Assembly (NCBI RefSeq): GCF_900104695.1
Contig: NZ_FNSW01000001.1
Span: forward strand, 2,542,001-2,606,000
Source of the DNA: Paenibacillus sp. GP183
Lineage (GTDB): Bacteria; Bacillota; Bacilli; Paenibacillales; NBRC-103111
DNA length: 64,000 nt
Direction: 5' to 3'
Every line of letters starts with the position of its first letter. The stretch's first letter is position 1. A program made the position numbers and the translations under genes. Below are positions 27,296-37,795 of the stretch, in pieces. The notes under the pieces are model-generated. The model did not search any database. It saw only the letters and a list, made by a program, of their open reading frames with translations, and was not told the origin of the DNA.

Positions 27296-28279
27296 TTAAC
27301 CTGCAAATATATTCAATATCTCCTTACCATACTTCTCAACCTTTATTTTCCCGAATCCTTTAACTTCTAGCAGTTCTTCTTCTGATATGGGGTGTCTAGC
27401 TATGATTTCTTCCATCTCACTATTATTGAAGATGTAATATGCCTTAACATTTTCTTCCCTTGACGTTTTAAGCCTAAAAGCAGTCAGTTCTTCTCTTAGT
27501 TGTGCTTCGTCTTTTCTTTGAATTTGACTGTCATTACTTGAAAGTTGATACTTCGCTACAAAATCCATATCTATTGGAGTATTTAACTTAACAAGCAAAT
27601 TAGCAATATCATTCATTTCCTTTTCCGCTAGATCATATGTATTTACCTTATCATTTTGGTATTTTTCCAGTGTAGATTTAAGTTGGTCATACTTAATAAT
27701 ACATCTATCAATCTCAGCTGGACATTTATATTTTTTGATTATAGTTTTGGGATTAGCCATAACTACTAAGGACAGTATGGGCATGTTATTGATTTTCAAC
27801 TCTTTAGAAAGAACATGTCTGAGTATGTCAACGTGCCTTTTGTTTTGAGTAACAGGGCTATAGATGCCTTCTTTATAATCTTTTCCATATTTATTCTTCA
27901 TTGTTCTTACGAAATTACCATCTGAGTCAATGGATATATTACCGCTTAATTTCTTCGTTTCCAATATACAAGCAAACTTGTTCGAAATCACAACAAAATC
28001 AAGTTGAGCAACATAATCACCATATTCCAACCTAACATCATGAAGGCAAAGTATAGGTAAGAATGAATTTTTCAATTCAAAGTAGACATTATTCTCGCCG
28101 TCAATTCCGTATTTAAGGAGTTTTATATCCTTCTCAATGTTGTCCTTCGGTTCGACTTCGACTACTTGGCTGTAAAGTTCATTCAGGGCTATGAGTTGAT
28201 GATTATCCTTAGTGAAGTCTTTTACGAATGTTGGGCTTAGAATAGTTTTCTTCCCAAAAATCTTGTTTAAGATGGACAT
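27296..28279 (-). CDS. NERD-domain nuclease-like protein with HRDC-like C-terminus
   Basis: 327 residues. The NERD domain (about 50-170) shows the nuclease-like series QLDFVVISNKFACILETKK (D-x(n)-E-x-K) preceded by NVYFELKN. The C-terminus (about 265-327) resembles an HRDC domain, with ISEEELLEVKGFGKIKVEKY. HRDC domains bind nucleic acid in RecQ and RNase D, so a DNA-acting role is likely but unproved. An IS4-family element lies 25 bp upstream of the ATG and must have displaced the original promoter. Confidence 0.8.
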   Translation of the reverse strand: MSILNKIFGKKTILSPTFVKDFTKDNHQLIALNELYSQVVEVEPKDNIEKDIKLLKYGIDGENNVYFELKNSFLPILCLHDVRLEYGDYVAQLDFVVISNKFACILETKKLSGNISIDSDGNFVRTMKNKYGKDYKEGIYSPVTQNKRHVDILRHVLSKELKINNMPILSLVVMANPKTIIKKYKCPAEIDRCIIKYDQLKSTLEKYQNDKVNTYDLAEKEMNDIANLLVKLNTPIDMDFVAKYQLSSNDSQIQRKDEAQLREELTAFRLKTSREENVKAYYIFNNSEMEEIIARHPISEEELLEVKGFGKIKVEKYGKEILNIFAG

Positions 28280-28313
28280 TACGTAACTCTCCTGACTTTT
28301 TTGTTAATTTATA

Positions 28314-29834
28314 CACTAAGCTTGCATCAAACCTGACATGAAAATATTGTTCTCATTAATTCCTATTTATGGAATAAATTGATGTTATTTCGTGGATAAA
28401 AAACAAAAAAGCCCTTATTGTTGAATTGACGGCGTGTTATCCATCATTTCTCCAATAAGGAGCTTAACCATGGATAACGTTAAAGATATTCGCGTCATTT
28501 GTCAATGCCTACGTACTCTCAATGTTTCAGGTTATCGTTCTGTACTCGACGATCATCGAACCCAAAAGTTGTTTTCAGGTACGGCTATCGAGCTTCATGT
28601 GATCGCTCAATTGCTGCAGCTCCCTACGTATGATGTCATTACCGAACAATTGCGTGCGCATCCGCAATTGCAACAAGCGATCGGCCTGGAGTCCATCAGC
28701 AGCGCACAGCTTTCTCGCAAAACGAATAGCTTATGCACCCAAACCCTACAGCAGATCTTCTTTCAACTCATCAGCCAAATCGACCAGAAAACGAAGTCGG
28801 GGGCTGGAATTACGCCGAACATTGGGCGTCTGCATATCATCGATGCTACGGACATTTCCCTTCCCGCTTTATTAGGCAGTTGGGCTCGCTGTGGGTCGCG
28901 AAAAACAGGGGTTCGTCTTCATGTTCGTGTGGTTGTTGCAGATCCTGACACCGTATTCCCGGATAAGGTCATTGCTTCTACGGTCAATGTACGGGAAAAT
29001 AAGGTCGTGCTAGATATGGTTGTGGAAGATGATGTCACCTATGTCATGGATCGGGGTTATGAAAGCCTCCCTAATTTCCAAACCTGGATAACGGACAATA
29101 AGCTTTTCGTGGTGCGTGTGCGGGATCGAACACATCTATATCCCATTAGCGGTAGTGAACGTAAGAGTGTGGCAAGCGTTGGGCCACTCCGGCTGCTTCA
29201 GGATGTGGATGTACTTACAAACAAGACCACAACTCCATTACGTCTGGTTGAATTTGAGGATGACAAGGGCCGCCGCTACCGGTTAATAACAAGTCGATGG
29301 GATTTAACTGCAAATGAGATTGCCTACATTTACAAGAATCGCTGGAAAATTGAGCTTTTCTTTAAATGGATGAAACAGCATTTGAAGCTAGTGAACCTGC
29401 ATGGCTGCCAACCTGATTCAGTGTGGAACCAACTCTTTTTGTCCCTGATTGCTTTTGCTGTGAGTATGCTTGTAAAGCTAGCTTTGCAAACAGGAAAAAG
29501 TCAGTGGAACCTTTTACAACTGCTGCGAACGTACATGTACCACCCGTGGAAGGTGTTTAAGCAGGAGCTGAATCGACCACCCACGCGCCAGTCAAAAGGA
29601 AGACAAAAAGTGGACACGGCGGGAAGAGCCAAGCAAGAGTCGCAACGAATGATCTTACTTTAGGCCAAGATAAATGAATATTCCATTTTATGGAAATACG
29701 CGCTGTCTTAACTCCACTTTCCTTTTTTAGCTGTTACGGAAATTGAGTTACTGTAAAATTATTACTATTAAGTATTTTTTAATCAAAAACAAGCAAGTTA
29801 AGTGGTTAATGTGAAGTTTGATGCAAGCTTAGTG
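28314..29834 (+). mobile_element. IS4-family insertion sequence
   Basis: A 1521-bp element with inverted ends CACTAAGCTTGCATCAAAC and a perfect 9-bp target duplication TAATTTATA (28305-28313 and 29835-29843). It holds one intact transposase gene. The clean ends and intact ORF point to a recent insertion. Confidence 0.95.
28470..29663 (+). CDS. IS4-family transposase
   Basis: DDE transposase of 397 residues from the ATG at 28470, preceded by AAGGAG. Seen: first aspartate in IIDATDISLP, second in YVMDRGYES, and the YREK-like block as YIYKNRWKIELFFKWMKQHL containing the glutamate. The ORF is intact. A start 36 bp further upstream is open but has no ribosome binding site. Confidence 0.92.
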   Translation: MDNVKDIRVICQCLRTLNVSGYRSVLDDHRTQKLFSGTAIELHVIAQLLQLPTYDVITEQLRAHPQLQQAIGLESISSAQLSRKTNSLCTQTLQQIFFQLISQIDQKTKSGAGITPNIGRLHIIDATDISLPALLGSWARCGSRKTGVRLHVRVVVADPDTVFPDKVIASTVNVRENKVVLDMVVEDDVTYVMDRGYESLPNFQTWITDNKLFVVRVRDRTHLYPISGSERKSVASVGPLRLLQDVDVLTNKTTTPLRLVEFEDDKGRRYRLITSRWDLTANEIAYIYKNRWKIELFFKWMKQHLKLVNLHGCQPDSVWNQLFLSLIAFAVSMLVKLALQTGKSQWNLLQLLRTYMYHPWKVFKQELNRPPTRQSKGRQKVDTAGRAKQESQRMILL

Positions 29835-29951
29835 TAATTTATATCGTTATTCATTAGTTGGAATAATTGGCTTATTAGATAGACGAATTATACCATAGTT
29901 TACACTCACTATTGTTGCCTAAGAACCTTAAAAAAAACTACGACGGCACAA

Positions 29952-30533
29952 TCAACAAACTACCACTTGATCCCATTGATTCTCCAGTTGTTGCAGAAAA
30001 TTGTGGGGATTGCGATTAAACCGTCTTCGTTGAACGCTTTCGGATAGTCGTTCGCTCCATTGTGCTTTGCGCATTGTATAGGTTTCATAGCTCACGGTTC
30101 GTAAACGGGCGACGACGTGCTTCTGACGAAGCGCATCATCAACAAGTACAATCATTTCTCCGTTACGTATGATGTAACTATTCCAATTCCGAAGACCTGT
30201 GATCCGACGATGGCAAGATTTCGTCCGCCGAAAAAATTGCTCCAGATCGTTGTTCGTTCGCGGGAGGTAATAGTGGTCGTAGCAGGTAAACAACCCTTTC
30301 CAGAACCCGCGAGAGTAGCGGATCACATTGTCGACCATGGGAGCATCGGTCTCGTCGGAATACGTCTGTTTGAGCCAGTTCAGCACATGAGTCATTTCCC
30401 ATTCAGCCGTTTCGCTGGTCTTGTCTACTTCCGGCTCCAACGCCGCCGCTATATGTGAAATCGGCTTTGCCCAGCGACATACGGTTTCATAAAGGACCCC
30501 AAGTTCGTCTAGTTTACTGAAAATTCTGACCAT
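29952..30533 (-). CDS. Transposase, C-terminal part (second frame), copy 2
   Basis: Counterpart of 14070-14660, 193 residues from its first start, with RTNNDLEQFFRRTK and HRRITG. Its frame is open through the A7 run at 30555-30561 and lies +1 to the upstream ORF, so fusion by frameshift or slippage is the likely way it is expressed. Confidence 0.8.
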   Translation of the reverse strand: MVRIFSKLDELGVLYETVCRWAKPISHIAAALEPEVDKTSETAEWEMTHVLNWLKQTYSDETDAPMVDNVIRYSRGFWKGLFTCYDHYYLPRTNNDLEQFFRRTKSCHRRITGLRNWNSYIIRNGEMIVLVDDALRQKHVVARLRTVSYETYTMRKAQWSERLSESVQRRRFNRNPHNFLQQLENQWDQVVVC

Positions 30534-31626
30534 ACCCTGAAGAAGATGAGGCTCTTTTTTTAGTCAAGCATCGCTGTAGCGACGCCTGTATGGCCTGGGC
30601 TCGTTCATAGATCAGCATACCGGGCAAATCAAGTGGTGGTTCGCCATCTTCCAGGAGTAAAGCGCGCACTGCAGCGGCATAACCCTTTGCCACCTGGGCC
30701 TCCTTGTACGAGGGCGCTTCTGGTGCATCGCTCAATGCAAGGGGACTCGCTTTTGCGCTTGCCTGTGCTTCCGTGATTGCTTTTTTCTCGGCTTGCTCGA
30801 TTTTTCGCTCTATATCCCGCAGGCCGCGCATGCTCTTTTTCAGTTCCATTTTGAGTTTGCGATCGGCATCCACAACAGGCTTTGCGATGTCTTTCAGATA
30901 ATGGTATTGGCAGTACTGATACGGTACATCAGGCAAGAGCGATTCGAAAGCCTGCCGGATGGAAACCTGCCCGTCGCTGACAATCCCTACGATGGGATAA
31001 CCCAGTTCAATAATCGGATCGATAAGTGTCCGTAATTCGGCGGCGGCTCCGCTCTTCATGTTCTGAGCCGCTAGAATCGTGCCGCTAAATACTTCTCGGA
31101 TGACGTATAACATCTCGTTTCCTTTTTCGGGTTGGACGCCATCCATGGAAAGGATGATGCCGCCATTCTGTGCTGTGGTTTCCGCCAAGATTTGTTTGAC
31201 GTAATCGTCAAGGCTTGCAGCTAGCAGTGTTTGATACCGTTCATATAAGGTTTGTGCGTATCTTTCACTCGTCACTATACCGCGCTCATTTAGCGTATCC
31301 GCAATCTCCTTGCAGGTGCGATGCTGTTTGAAGCGCAGTTCGCCGACGAGACAGAGCACATCGTAACTGTATGAGGAGTGCTTCATACTCAGCGCTTCCG
31401 CTTCAGCCGATTTGTACGTGACACCAGCGTGCGGACAGTCTATGTTGGGACAGGCATAAGCCATGCTCCAAGCGTGAATGACGCCGCTGAGTGTTGAAAT
31501 TTTCTTGTTCCATGCAGTGTGGGAACGCTTTAATCTGATCCCGCAATGCGGGCAGTTTTTCATTTCGGGTCTGAAGTAAATTTTCGGCGCGGCGCCGAGG
31601 CGATTTTTCGAAAGCAAAAGGGTCAA
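30514..31626 (-). CDS. Transposase, N-terminal part with zinc ribbon and DD core, copy 2
   Basis: Counterpart of 14662-15717, 370 residues because the stop comes slightly later than in copy 1. Seen: CPHCGIRLKR and CPNIDCPH zinc ribbon, LSMDGVQPEKG, GIVSDGQVS and CQYHYLKD. The insert between the second aspartate and the shift site differs from copy 1, which shows the copies have diverged while keeping the A7 junction. Confidence 0.82.
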   Translation of the reverse strand: MTLLLSKNRLGAAPKIYFRPEMKNCPHCGIRLKRSHTAWNKKISTLSGVIHAWSMAYACPNIDCPHAGVTYKSAEAEALSMKHSSYSYDVLCLVGELRFKQHRTCKEIADTLNERGIVTSERYAQTLYERYQTLLAASLDDYVKQILAETTAQNGGIILSMDGVQPEKGNEMLYVIREVFSGTILAAQNMKSGAAAELRTLIDPIIELGYPIVGIVSDGQVSIRQAFESLLPDVPYQYCQYHYLKDIAKPVVDADRKLKMELKKSMRGLRDIERKIEQAEKKAITEAQASAKASPLALSDAPEAPSYKEAQVAKGYAAAVRALLLEDGEPPLDLPGMLIYERAQAIQASLQRCLTKKRASSSSGYGQNFQ

Positions 31627-31852
31627 CTCCTAGAGAAATTGTTGTCCCTTATGTATTCGACAAAAGAAAGGAAAATCCTGTTTGTTAATTGTGCTATCGT
31701 AGAAAAAAAATACATCCTATTGAAAATGAGCATTTTGCATTAACCTATGCCCTTGATACGCAAGGATTTTCAGGCATAAAAAAGGGACTTCACCCCAACT
31801 TGGAGAAGTTTTCAAATGACCAAACTAGAAAACCCAAGGGAGTGAAGTCACT

Positions 31853-32852
31853 TTGTATATTCTCCAAGAAAGTCTATTTTCCTTCGATGAACTGCTAAAA
31901 ATGCAATCAAAAGATCGATTACCTTTCTTTTTTAGTGTTCTTGATTTAAGACCTTACGCCAAGAAATATTCACCCCGAGGCGCTGAGGGCCACTGTAGAG
32001 AAGGCATTTTACGTGCACTCTTAACTGCACCGCTTGAGCACATCCATACGTTTACCACCTTACATCACCGCTTGGACACGGATCTTCGGTTTCGCTATCA
32101 GTGCGGACTACCGCTCGACCGCGAAGCTCCGTCTATCTCCACGTTAAGCCGAGTCTTCGCCGAGTTGACCGAGAAAAACTTGGCCAAGCAGCTTTTTGAG
32201 GATTTGGTCAAACGCTGTCAGCAAGAAGGCATCATCGACGGCAGCCACGTCGCGATCGATAGCGCCGCCATTCATGCTTACGAGAAGAAGCAGCCCTAGC
32301 GCAAAAGCGAGCAAAATCGGCCATTCGAACTGGGGCGCAAAGTTCGACGCCTTCGGCAACAAAATCACTTGGTTCGGTTACAAGCTTCATCTGGCTGTTG
32401 ACACTAAAAGTGAGCTTCCAATAGCTCTGGAAGTCACACCAGCGCATGTGAATGACGGGGAAATGGCGCCGGGTCTGATTGAGAAAGTAGCCACTAAATC
32501 AAACACGCGATTTTTTATGCTAGATGCGGGCTATGACCAAATGAAAGTTTACGAAGCCGCACGGAACGTGAAAGCACAGGCCATTATTCCCCTCAACCCT
32601 CGAGGAGAGAAATAACCTCCTGCTGGGATGACAACAAACGGAACGCCTTGCTGCTCGATGGGATTCGCGATGACCTACTGGGGTGTTGATGCCGATTACT
32701 TGAAGCTTCGTTGTCCGCACGCCACGGGCAAAGTGGATTGTCCACTAGGCATGGCCGCTTGTTCGTCTTACAACTATGGCATGGTCGTCAAAGTAGATGC
32801 AAAGGACGACCTCAATAATGATTTCTTTATTGATATTGACTTGAGATTGTAA
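31853..32852 (+). pseudogene. Degenerate IS1182-like transposase
   Basis: The frames give YSPRGAEGHCREGILRALL, then IIDGSHVAIDSAAIHAYEKK before an in-frame TAG (32297-32299). The reading then resumes in another frame as NWGAKFDAFGNKITWFGYKL and PIALEVTPAHVNDGEMAP, and in a third as MAACSSYNYGMVVK. These are consecutive blocks of an IS1182/DUF772-type transposase with a nonsense codon, at least two frameshifts and a missing 3' end. Confidence 0.87.
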
Positions 32853-32924
32853 TTTATCTAGATTCAACCTCAAGGCAAAACCATTTTTTGTTATTTTTTT
32901 ATTATCATTTAGAATAAAGAAAAA

Positions 32925-32947
32925 AGCTACCCTAGTTACGGATAGCT
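32925..32947 (-). terminator. Terminator of the RCC1/SLH gene
   Basis: On the minus strand AGCTATCC-GTAACTA-GGGTAGCT is followed by TTTTTTC, 15-40 bp after the stop at 32962. Good rho-independent signal. Confidence 0.75.
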
Positions 32948-32961
32948 AAAAATTCAAGCAC

Positions 32962-35900
32962 CTATTTCATTTGATCCAAAATAAATTTAATTTCTGGATT
33001 TAACTTCAATGCTCTTAAGATGACTGTTAAAGACTCAGCTCTCGTAGAAAATTCATTAGGTGCAAAAATTGAATTATCTCGACCCTCAATCAATCCCACT
33101 TCAGCCGAGGCTTTAATCTGTTGAACATTCCAAGTTCCTGTAACGTCTCCGAAGGTAACATTGTTTAACTTTTGTGTTGTGCTTAAGTCAATTATTCTAG
33201 AAAGAATTACAATGATTTCTGCGCGTGTAATACTATTGTCTGGTTTAAAACTTCCATCTTCGTAACCATTTATTATTCCGTGTGAAGCAAGTGCTTGAAT
33301 TTCATCTTTAGCCCAATGACCTTTTACATCAGAAAGACTTAACGTATTTGAACTACCTTCAATATTAAAAATCTTAGAGATAATCGTCGCAAACTCTGCA
33401 CGCGTAATTTTAGCATCAGGATGGAAACTGCCATCCTCATAACCTGATACAACTCCAAGTTTCACAAACACATTTATATTTTGACTTCCCCAATGAGTTT
33501 TAATATCAGTGAAAGCAGCTGATGATTCTTTTGCTGTGAGGAGATTTCCTTTTAATGAATTTATAACTTTCACAGTATCAACATTTTTTGTAAAGACATT
33601 TTTGGTTGTTGGCTTCGTAGGCTCGGTATTTACTGGCTTTCCTTCGGTAGGTATTTCTACAGCTGGAGTTCTACTTGATATATCTCCACTACCTGATGAA
33701 TGGTCTGATGATGAAGATGAAGTGTTTGTATAACTCAAAACTGATACAGTTGTTACTCCGCTTACCTGACCATTTACATCAATTGCAATTATGCTTAATT
33801 TAGTTCCAACAGACTGTTTATTAATTTTTATTGAAAATGTCCCTTTATCATCTGCTTTACCTGATGTAATCACAGTAGAACTTATTGAAATCTGCACATG
33901 AGCGTTTGGAGTTGTTATTCCATTTAAATCTGTATCATTGCTTTTGACTTCATTAACAATAGGAAAATTAATGCTTATGGGATTAGGGTTAGGAGTAATA
34001 TTAGTTGCCCCTAATCCTAGTGCATAGAAATCATTTGATCCCCATGACCATAATGTTCCATCACTTCTTATTCCAAAGGAACAATCACTACCAGCGGCTG
34101 CTTCTTTCCATTTATTACTATCAATCAGTAGTGGGGTACTCGTACTTTCTCTATTACCAATACCTAATTGTCCAGAATCGTTTCGCCCAATTACCCAAAG
34201 AGTACCGTCTCTTTTTATCAATAAAACATGTTTATTACCCGCTGAAATTTTCATCCAATCTGAATCAGTACCGATACGTTGTGGTGCATTTATTGTTTTT
34301 ATTGGCATACTAGGAAGATAACTATTTAGTAAGTCATCACCCCAAAACCATAAGCTACTATCTTTTTTTATCCCCACACTATAAGAAGAAACTGCAACAA
34401 TTTGATCCCAATCACTATCATTTCCAATTCTTTTCATATCAATATTATTTAGGGTATTACTTGGATAGTTATTCCCACCTACCCAAAGTGATCCATCTTT
34501 TTTAGTAGCCAGTACGAATACATTTCCAACCGATATTTTTTCCCAATCACTATCTATTCCAATTTGAATTGGTTCCTTAATTATCTTCCAAGGGTACCTG
34601 GAACCAAAAAAGCTTCCGTTTGAATCAGTTCCCCAAAACCATAATGTACCGTCTTTCTTCAATCCAAAAGTACTAGCATAGTTACTACTAACCGCTTTCC
34701 AATCTTGACTAGTACCGATCAACTTTGGCTCGTAAATAGTATTATTTGTTCCATCACCTAATTGATAATCTGAATTAATTCCCCAATCGTATAGAGCATT
34801 GTCTTTATTAATTACATAATTTGAATACCAACCAGCTTGAATGTATGTAACATTTGAAACTGTACTTATCTTCCCAGGTGAATATTTTGTGTTCCACGTA
34901 CCATCACCAAGGTATCCAAAATTTTGCCCCCATGCCCATAAATCCCCGTAGGTGTCTGTTGCAACAGTGTGTTCTCCTGATGAAGAAACCTGTGTCCAGT
35001 TATTTTTATTTCCTGTTTGAACTGGAATCAACTTATCAGTCTGAGTTCCATTCCCTAATTGTCCATATTTATTATAGCCCCATGACCATAGAGTACCATC
35101 TGTTTTCAAGCCAATTGTGTATCCTACTCCTGTTTGTACATTCATCCAATCTGTATCATTTCCAACTTGTTTAAAAATAGTTCCGTCATCAAAATTTGCC
35201 CTGTACCATTATCTCTACCCAATGTCCATAAAGTTCCATCTACTTTAACTCCCACAGTATGCATTGAAGTCGATAAACTTTTGAAATTCATGCTATCAGC
35301 AATTTTTTTTGGAGAGAGAGCATTTATATTATTACTGTTAGCACCCCACTTCCAGATGCTATTATCTTTTTTTTGTGCGATTGAGAATGCAGACCCTGCT
35401 GATATTTTTACCCAGTCATTGTCAGTTCCAACTTGAACTAGTGTTTTACTACTATTATTAGTACCTATACCTAATTCGCCATTACCGTTATTTCCCCATG
35501 ACCATAATGTTCCATCTGGTTTTAGGACAAGTAAATGGTTACTACCTGCTGATAAATCTGACCATACATTGTTATCAATTTTCTTAAATAATGGTACATC
35601 ATTAGAGTTTCTTATTTGACTCAACCACATAGTACCGTCTTTCTTTAATGCAATCGAAAAATTTTCTCCTGTATCAACTTTAATCCAATCATTGTCTGTG
35701 CCAATTTTTACAGGTGTCTCTTGATCAATCGTATTGCCTGTACCAAGTGTCCATATGTATTGTTACCCCATGCCCAAAGTGTTCCATCTTTTTTTATAGC
35801 CATAGAGTAATTTGAACCTGCGGAAATCTTATACCAGTCGGTAGCTGTTCCGATTTGCACTGGAAGGGTCTTATTTATATTTGTTCCATCGCCCAATTCT

Positions 35901-36088
35901 CCATGTCCATTACTTCCCCATGCAATTAACATCCCACTTTCTGTAATAGCCAATACGTGTGATGCACCTGCGGATATTTCAACGACTTTATTAATCAATT
36001 GTTTGGGTGCCTCTCCAGCAAAGCTCAAATTAGGGACAGATAAAAGCGTTAATACTACAATTAGAAAAATAGTTACATGTTTCTTCAT
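32962..36088 (-). pseudogene. RCC1-repeat protein with SLH domains, two frameshifts
   Basis: Secreted surface protein of about 1040 codons in three overlapping frames: 36088-35708, 35630-35142 (open from about 35745) and 35145-32962. Order: signal peptide ending NLSFAGE, more than ten RCC1 repeats of the form DGTLWSWG-N-GQLG-G, an Ig-like segment, a low-complexity SSSSDHSSGSG linker, and three SLH domains (about the last 190 residues). Single-base deletions near 35745 (GHLGTG repeat) and near 35195 (GQNFDDGT) break the frame. One lies in a short A run. The protein would be wall-bound. The breaks may be real decay or sequencing error. Confidence 0.8.
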
Positions 36089-36557
36089 TCTAGTCTCCTC
36101 AAGTGATGTATTTTAATTATTGGTAACTAGTTCATTATAGCTAAATTGGAAGGGAGTTACTATTGATATTTGTCGTTTTTTATCACATATGTCTAGTTCT
36201 AGAAGTGCTACCACCATTCCTGAAAAATGAGTTGCCGAAAAAGGTTAAAACTATTCCCCCTCCCTGTTTCAGATAAAACTATGATTTCATATAGCGTTCA
36301 GCACGCCTAGAATGCATGGAACGCTCATTTCACACTCTTAAATGCATTTGCTTAACGAAGCCCATCTAAGAGCCTTATACGCTGTCTGGTGATGGGTGAT
36401 ATACAATCCGCTTACCTATCTTTATTTTTTTGAATGTATGTTCTTACATTAAATCGTACATTCATTCCAGTAGTAGCAGACATTTTCTTAGTTATGTGAT
36501 TTATTGGTTACATCTATAAAAATCGTACATTCAAAATGTTGATTTTACTGGAGGATA
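36089..36557. other. Intergenic stretch with a twin AATCGTACATTCA motif
   Basis: No gene is seen here. The 13-bp motif AATCGTACATTCA occurs twice (36452-36464 and 36521-36533), about 69 bp apart, just upstream of a tyrosine-recombinase fragment. It could belong to an old recombinase-binding or attachment region. Confidence 0.35.
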
Positions 36558-36911
36558 GCAAGCTATAATCAAATTAAAGACGTAAAACCGATTCGCTCCA
36601 AGGATAAAATAGAAGACCTCAAATGGGCACTACGCCGCCACTGTTCGGAACGTGATTACATCCTGTTTTTGCTTGGGATTAACACGAGTTTACGCGTAGG
36701 AGATATTGTAAAGCTAAAGGTCAAGGACATTCGACGTAAGACGCGGATCGTGGTAAAGGAAGGTAAGACAGGGAAGCCAAGGGAGATCAAACTGGGGAAC
36801 ACCTATGATGAGCTGAACGCGTACCTTGATACCGTAGACAGTGAATGGGTGTTTCCGTCCAGAAAGAGTGATGGAGCGATTACACCAACCCAATCGTCCC
36901 CTTTAATTTGA
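36558..36911 (+). pseudogene. Tyrosine recombinase fragment
   Basis: The frame encodes KIEDLKWALRRHCSERDYIL, then LGINTSLRVGDIVKLKVKDI and KTGKPREIKLG: the start of the catalytic domain with the first catalytic arginine (SLRVGD) and the lysine in KEGKTGKPR. There is no start codon at a sensible place and the H-x-x-R and tyrosine blocks are missing. The fragment ends where the decayed DinB gene begins on the other strand. Confidence 0.8.
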
Positions 36912-37433
36912 AAGAGAATTTTCTTTATACCACTTTCTAAGCTGATTAATATTAGCCTGATGATAGCGGCTATGGTCAGCCATATGCCATAATCCCCAGC
37001 GAATGGTTGCCTGCTTTTCGTTTTCATGTCCAAAAGTGACAACTTTATCAAGATCAGCATCTGTTAATTGTGTACATGTATCTTTCAACATTGTTAGTAC
37101 ACCTTAATAGTCAGACATAAGTGTGTTCAAAGACTTCCCTTTGATCATCGGAAGCCTATTATTTGCATCTATCATGGGGCCATATTGCTCTTTTAAAGAA
37201 TGAGGAAGTGGTTGTCCTTTTATTCTATAAACCCAATTAAGATCAACATACATGATATGTTTGATTAACTAAGCGGTACTATTAAAGTTGTTATTTGGAC
37301 CCTTATAATCTACTTCTTCTTGCGACATGCCATCAGTGATTAATTGTAGTCGTTGGCTGTTTTCTTTCACAGCGGAATATAATATTCCCACAATTGGTGA
37401 CATATTTGCTTCACCTTGTAAATCGTAAAACAT
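36903..37433 (-). pseudogene. DinB-family protein with two in-frame stop codons
   Basis: From the ATG at 37433 (AAGGAGG upstream) one frame reads MFYDLQGEANMSPIVGILYS, a stop after NNNFNSTA, LIKHIMYVDLNWVYRIKGQP, a second stop after LNTLMSDY, then IRWGLWHMADHSRYHQANIN. This is a DinB/YfiT four-helix protein with its metal histidines (IKHI, HMADH). The frame is otherwise unbroken, so two nonsense mutations have killed it. Confidence 0.85.
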
Positions 37434-37508
37434 CTTAGCTTTTCCTCCTTTAAATGTATGACCTTCAATATTAGTTTATAGTTCAGAAATTCATTGTTAA
37501 AGCACTCC

Positions 37509-37640
37509 ACATGTGTCGTATGCGGGTTCGTCCGTGGGTATGATAGAAACTGTTCCAGTCCGTTGAAGCCTTGATTTAACTGGGTTTTTGATGATCCCAT
37601 TCTGTTCTTATAGGCTCATTTAGAGCGGTTGGTGATACGT
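37509..37640. repeat. Diverged dispersed repeat B, copy 1
   Basis: Alignable to 48291-48400. TCGTATGCGGGTTCG is exact at 37516-37530 and 48291-48305, followed by alignable GTTGAAG-C-TGA, TTTAACTGGG and TAGGCTC blocks. It holds no gene. Together with the integrase fragment it may mark an old element boundary. Confidence 0.5.
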
Positions 37641-37740
37641 TTTAACACCAACTCAGCACCAATTAGCACAAGTATATCACCAATTTTTTTGCTGAAAGAT
37701 TTTCAAACATTAAGGTACTGCCTATGACACGCCTGTATTC

Positions 37741-37782
37741 TTAGGAATAGGGTAGGGAACGGTCCGTTCATCTCTACCCTAT
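37741..37782. terminator. Hairpin after the aconitase gene
   Basis: ATAGGGTAG and CTACCCTAT pair across a 17-20 bp loop just downstream of the aconitase stop. The T tail is poor, so this is a probable but not certain terminator. Confidence 0.5.
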
Positions 37783-37795
37783 ACCAGCCATTTCT

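Larger units (their letters stand above)
29938..31702 (-). mobile_element. Insertion sequence with CTACGAC ends, copy 2
   Basis: A 1765-bp element related to that at 14052-15793 but diverged. Ends: CTACGACGGCACAATCAACA on the left and, on the opposite strand, CTACGATAGCACAATTAAC on the right. Exactly eight A residues lie on each side (29930-29937 and 31703-31710), again consistent with an A8 target duplication. The two-ORF arrangement and the A7 run (30555-30561) are the same as in copy 1. Confidence 0.88.

Noticed and set aside
36452-36533. Twin AATCGTACATTCA motif as a CRISPR or iteron array
   Set aside because: Only two copies, no replication gene nearby, and spacing without periodicity. 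Reported only as a possible recombinase-site relic.
37367-37600. 77-codon minus-strand ORF
   Set aside because: It overlaps the DinB pseudogene start and repeat B in another frame, with no family features and no ribosome binding site.
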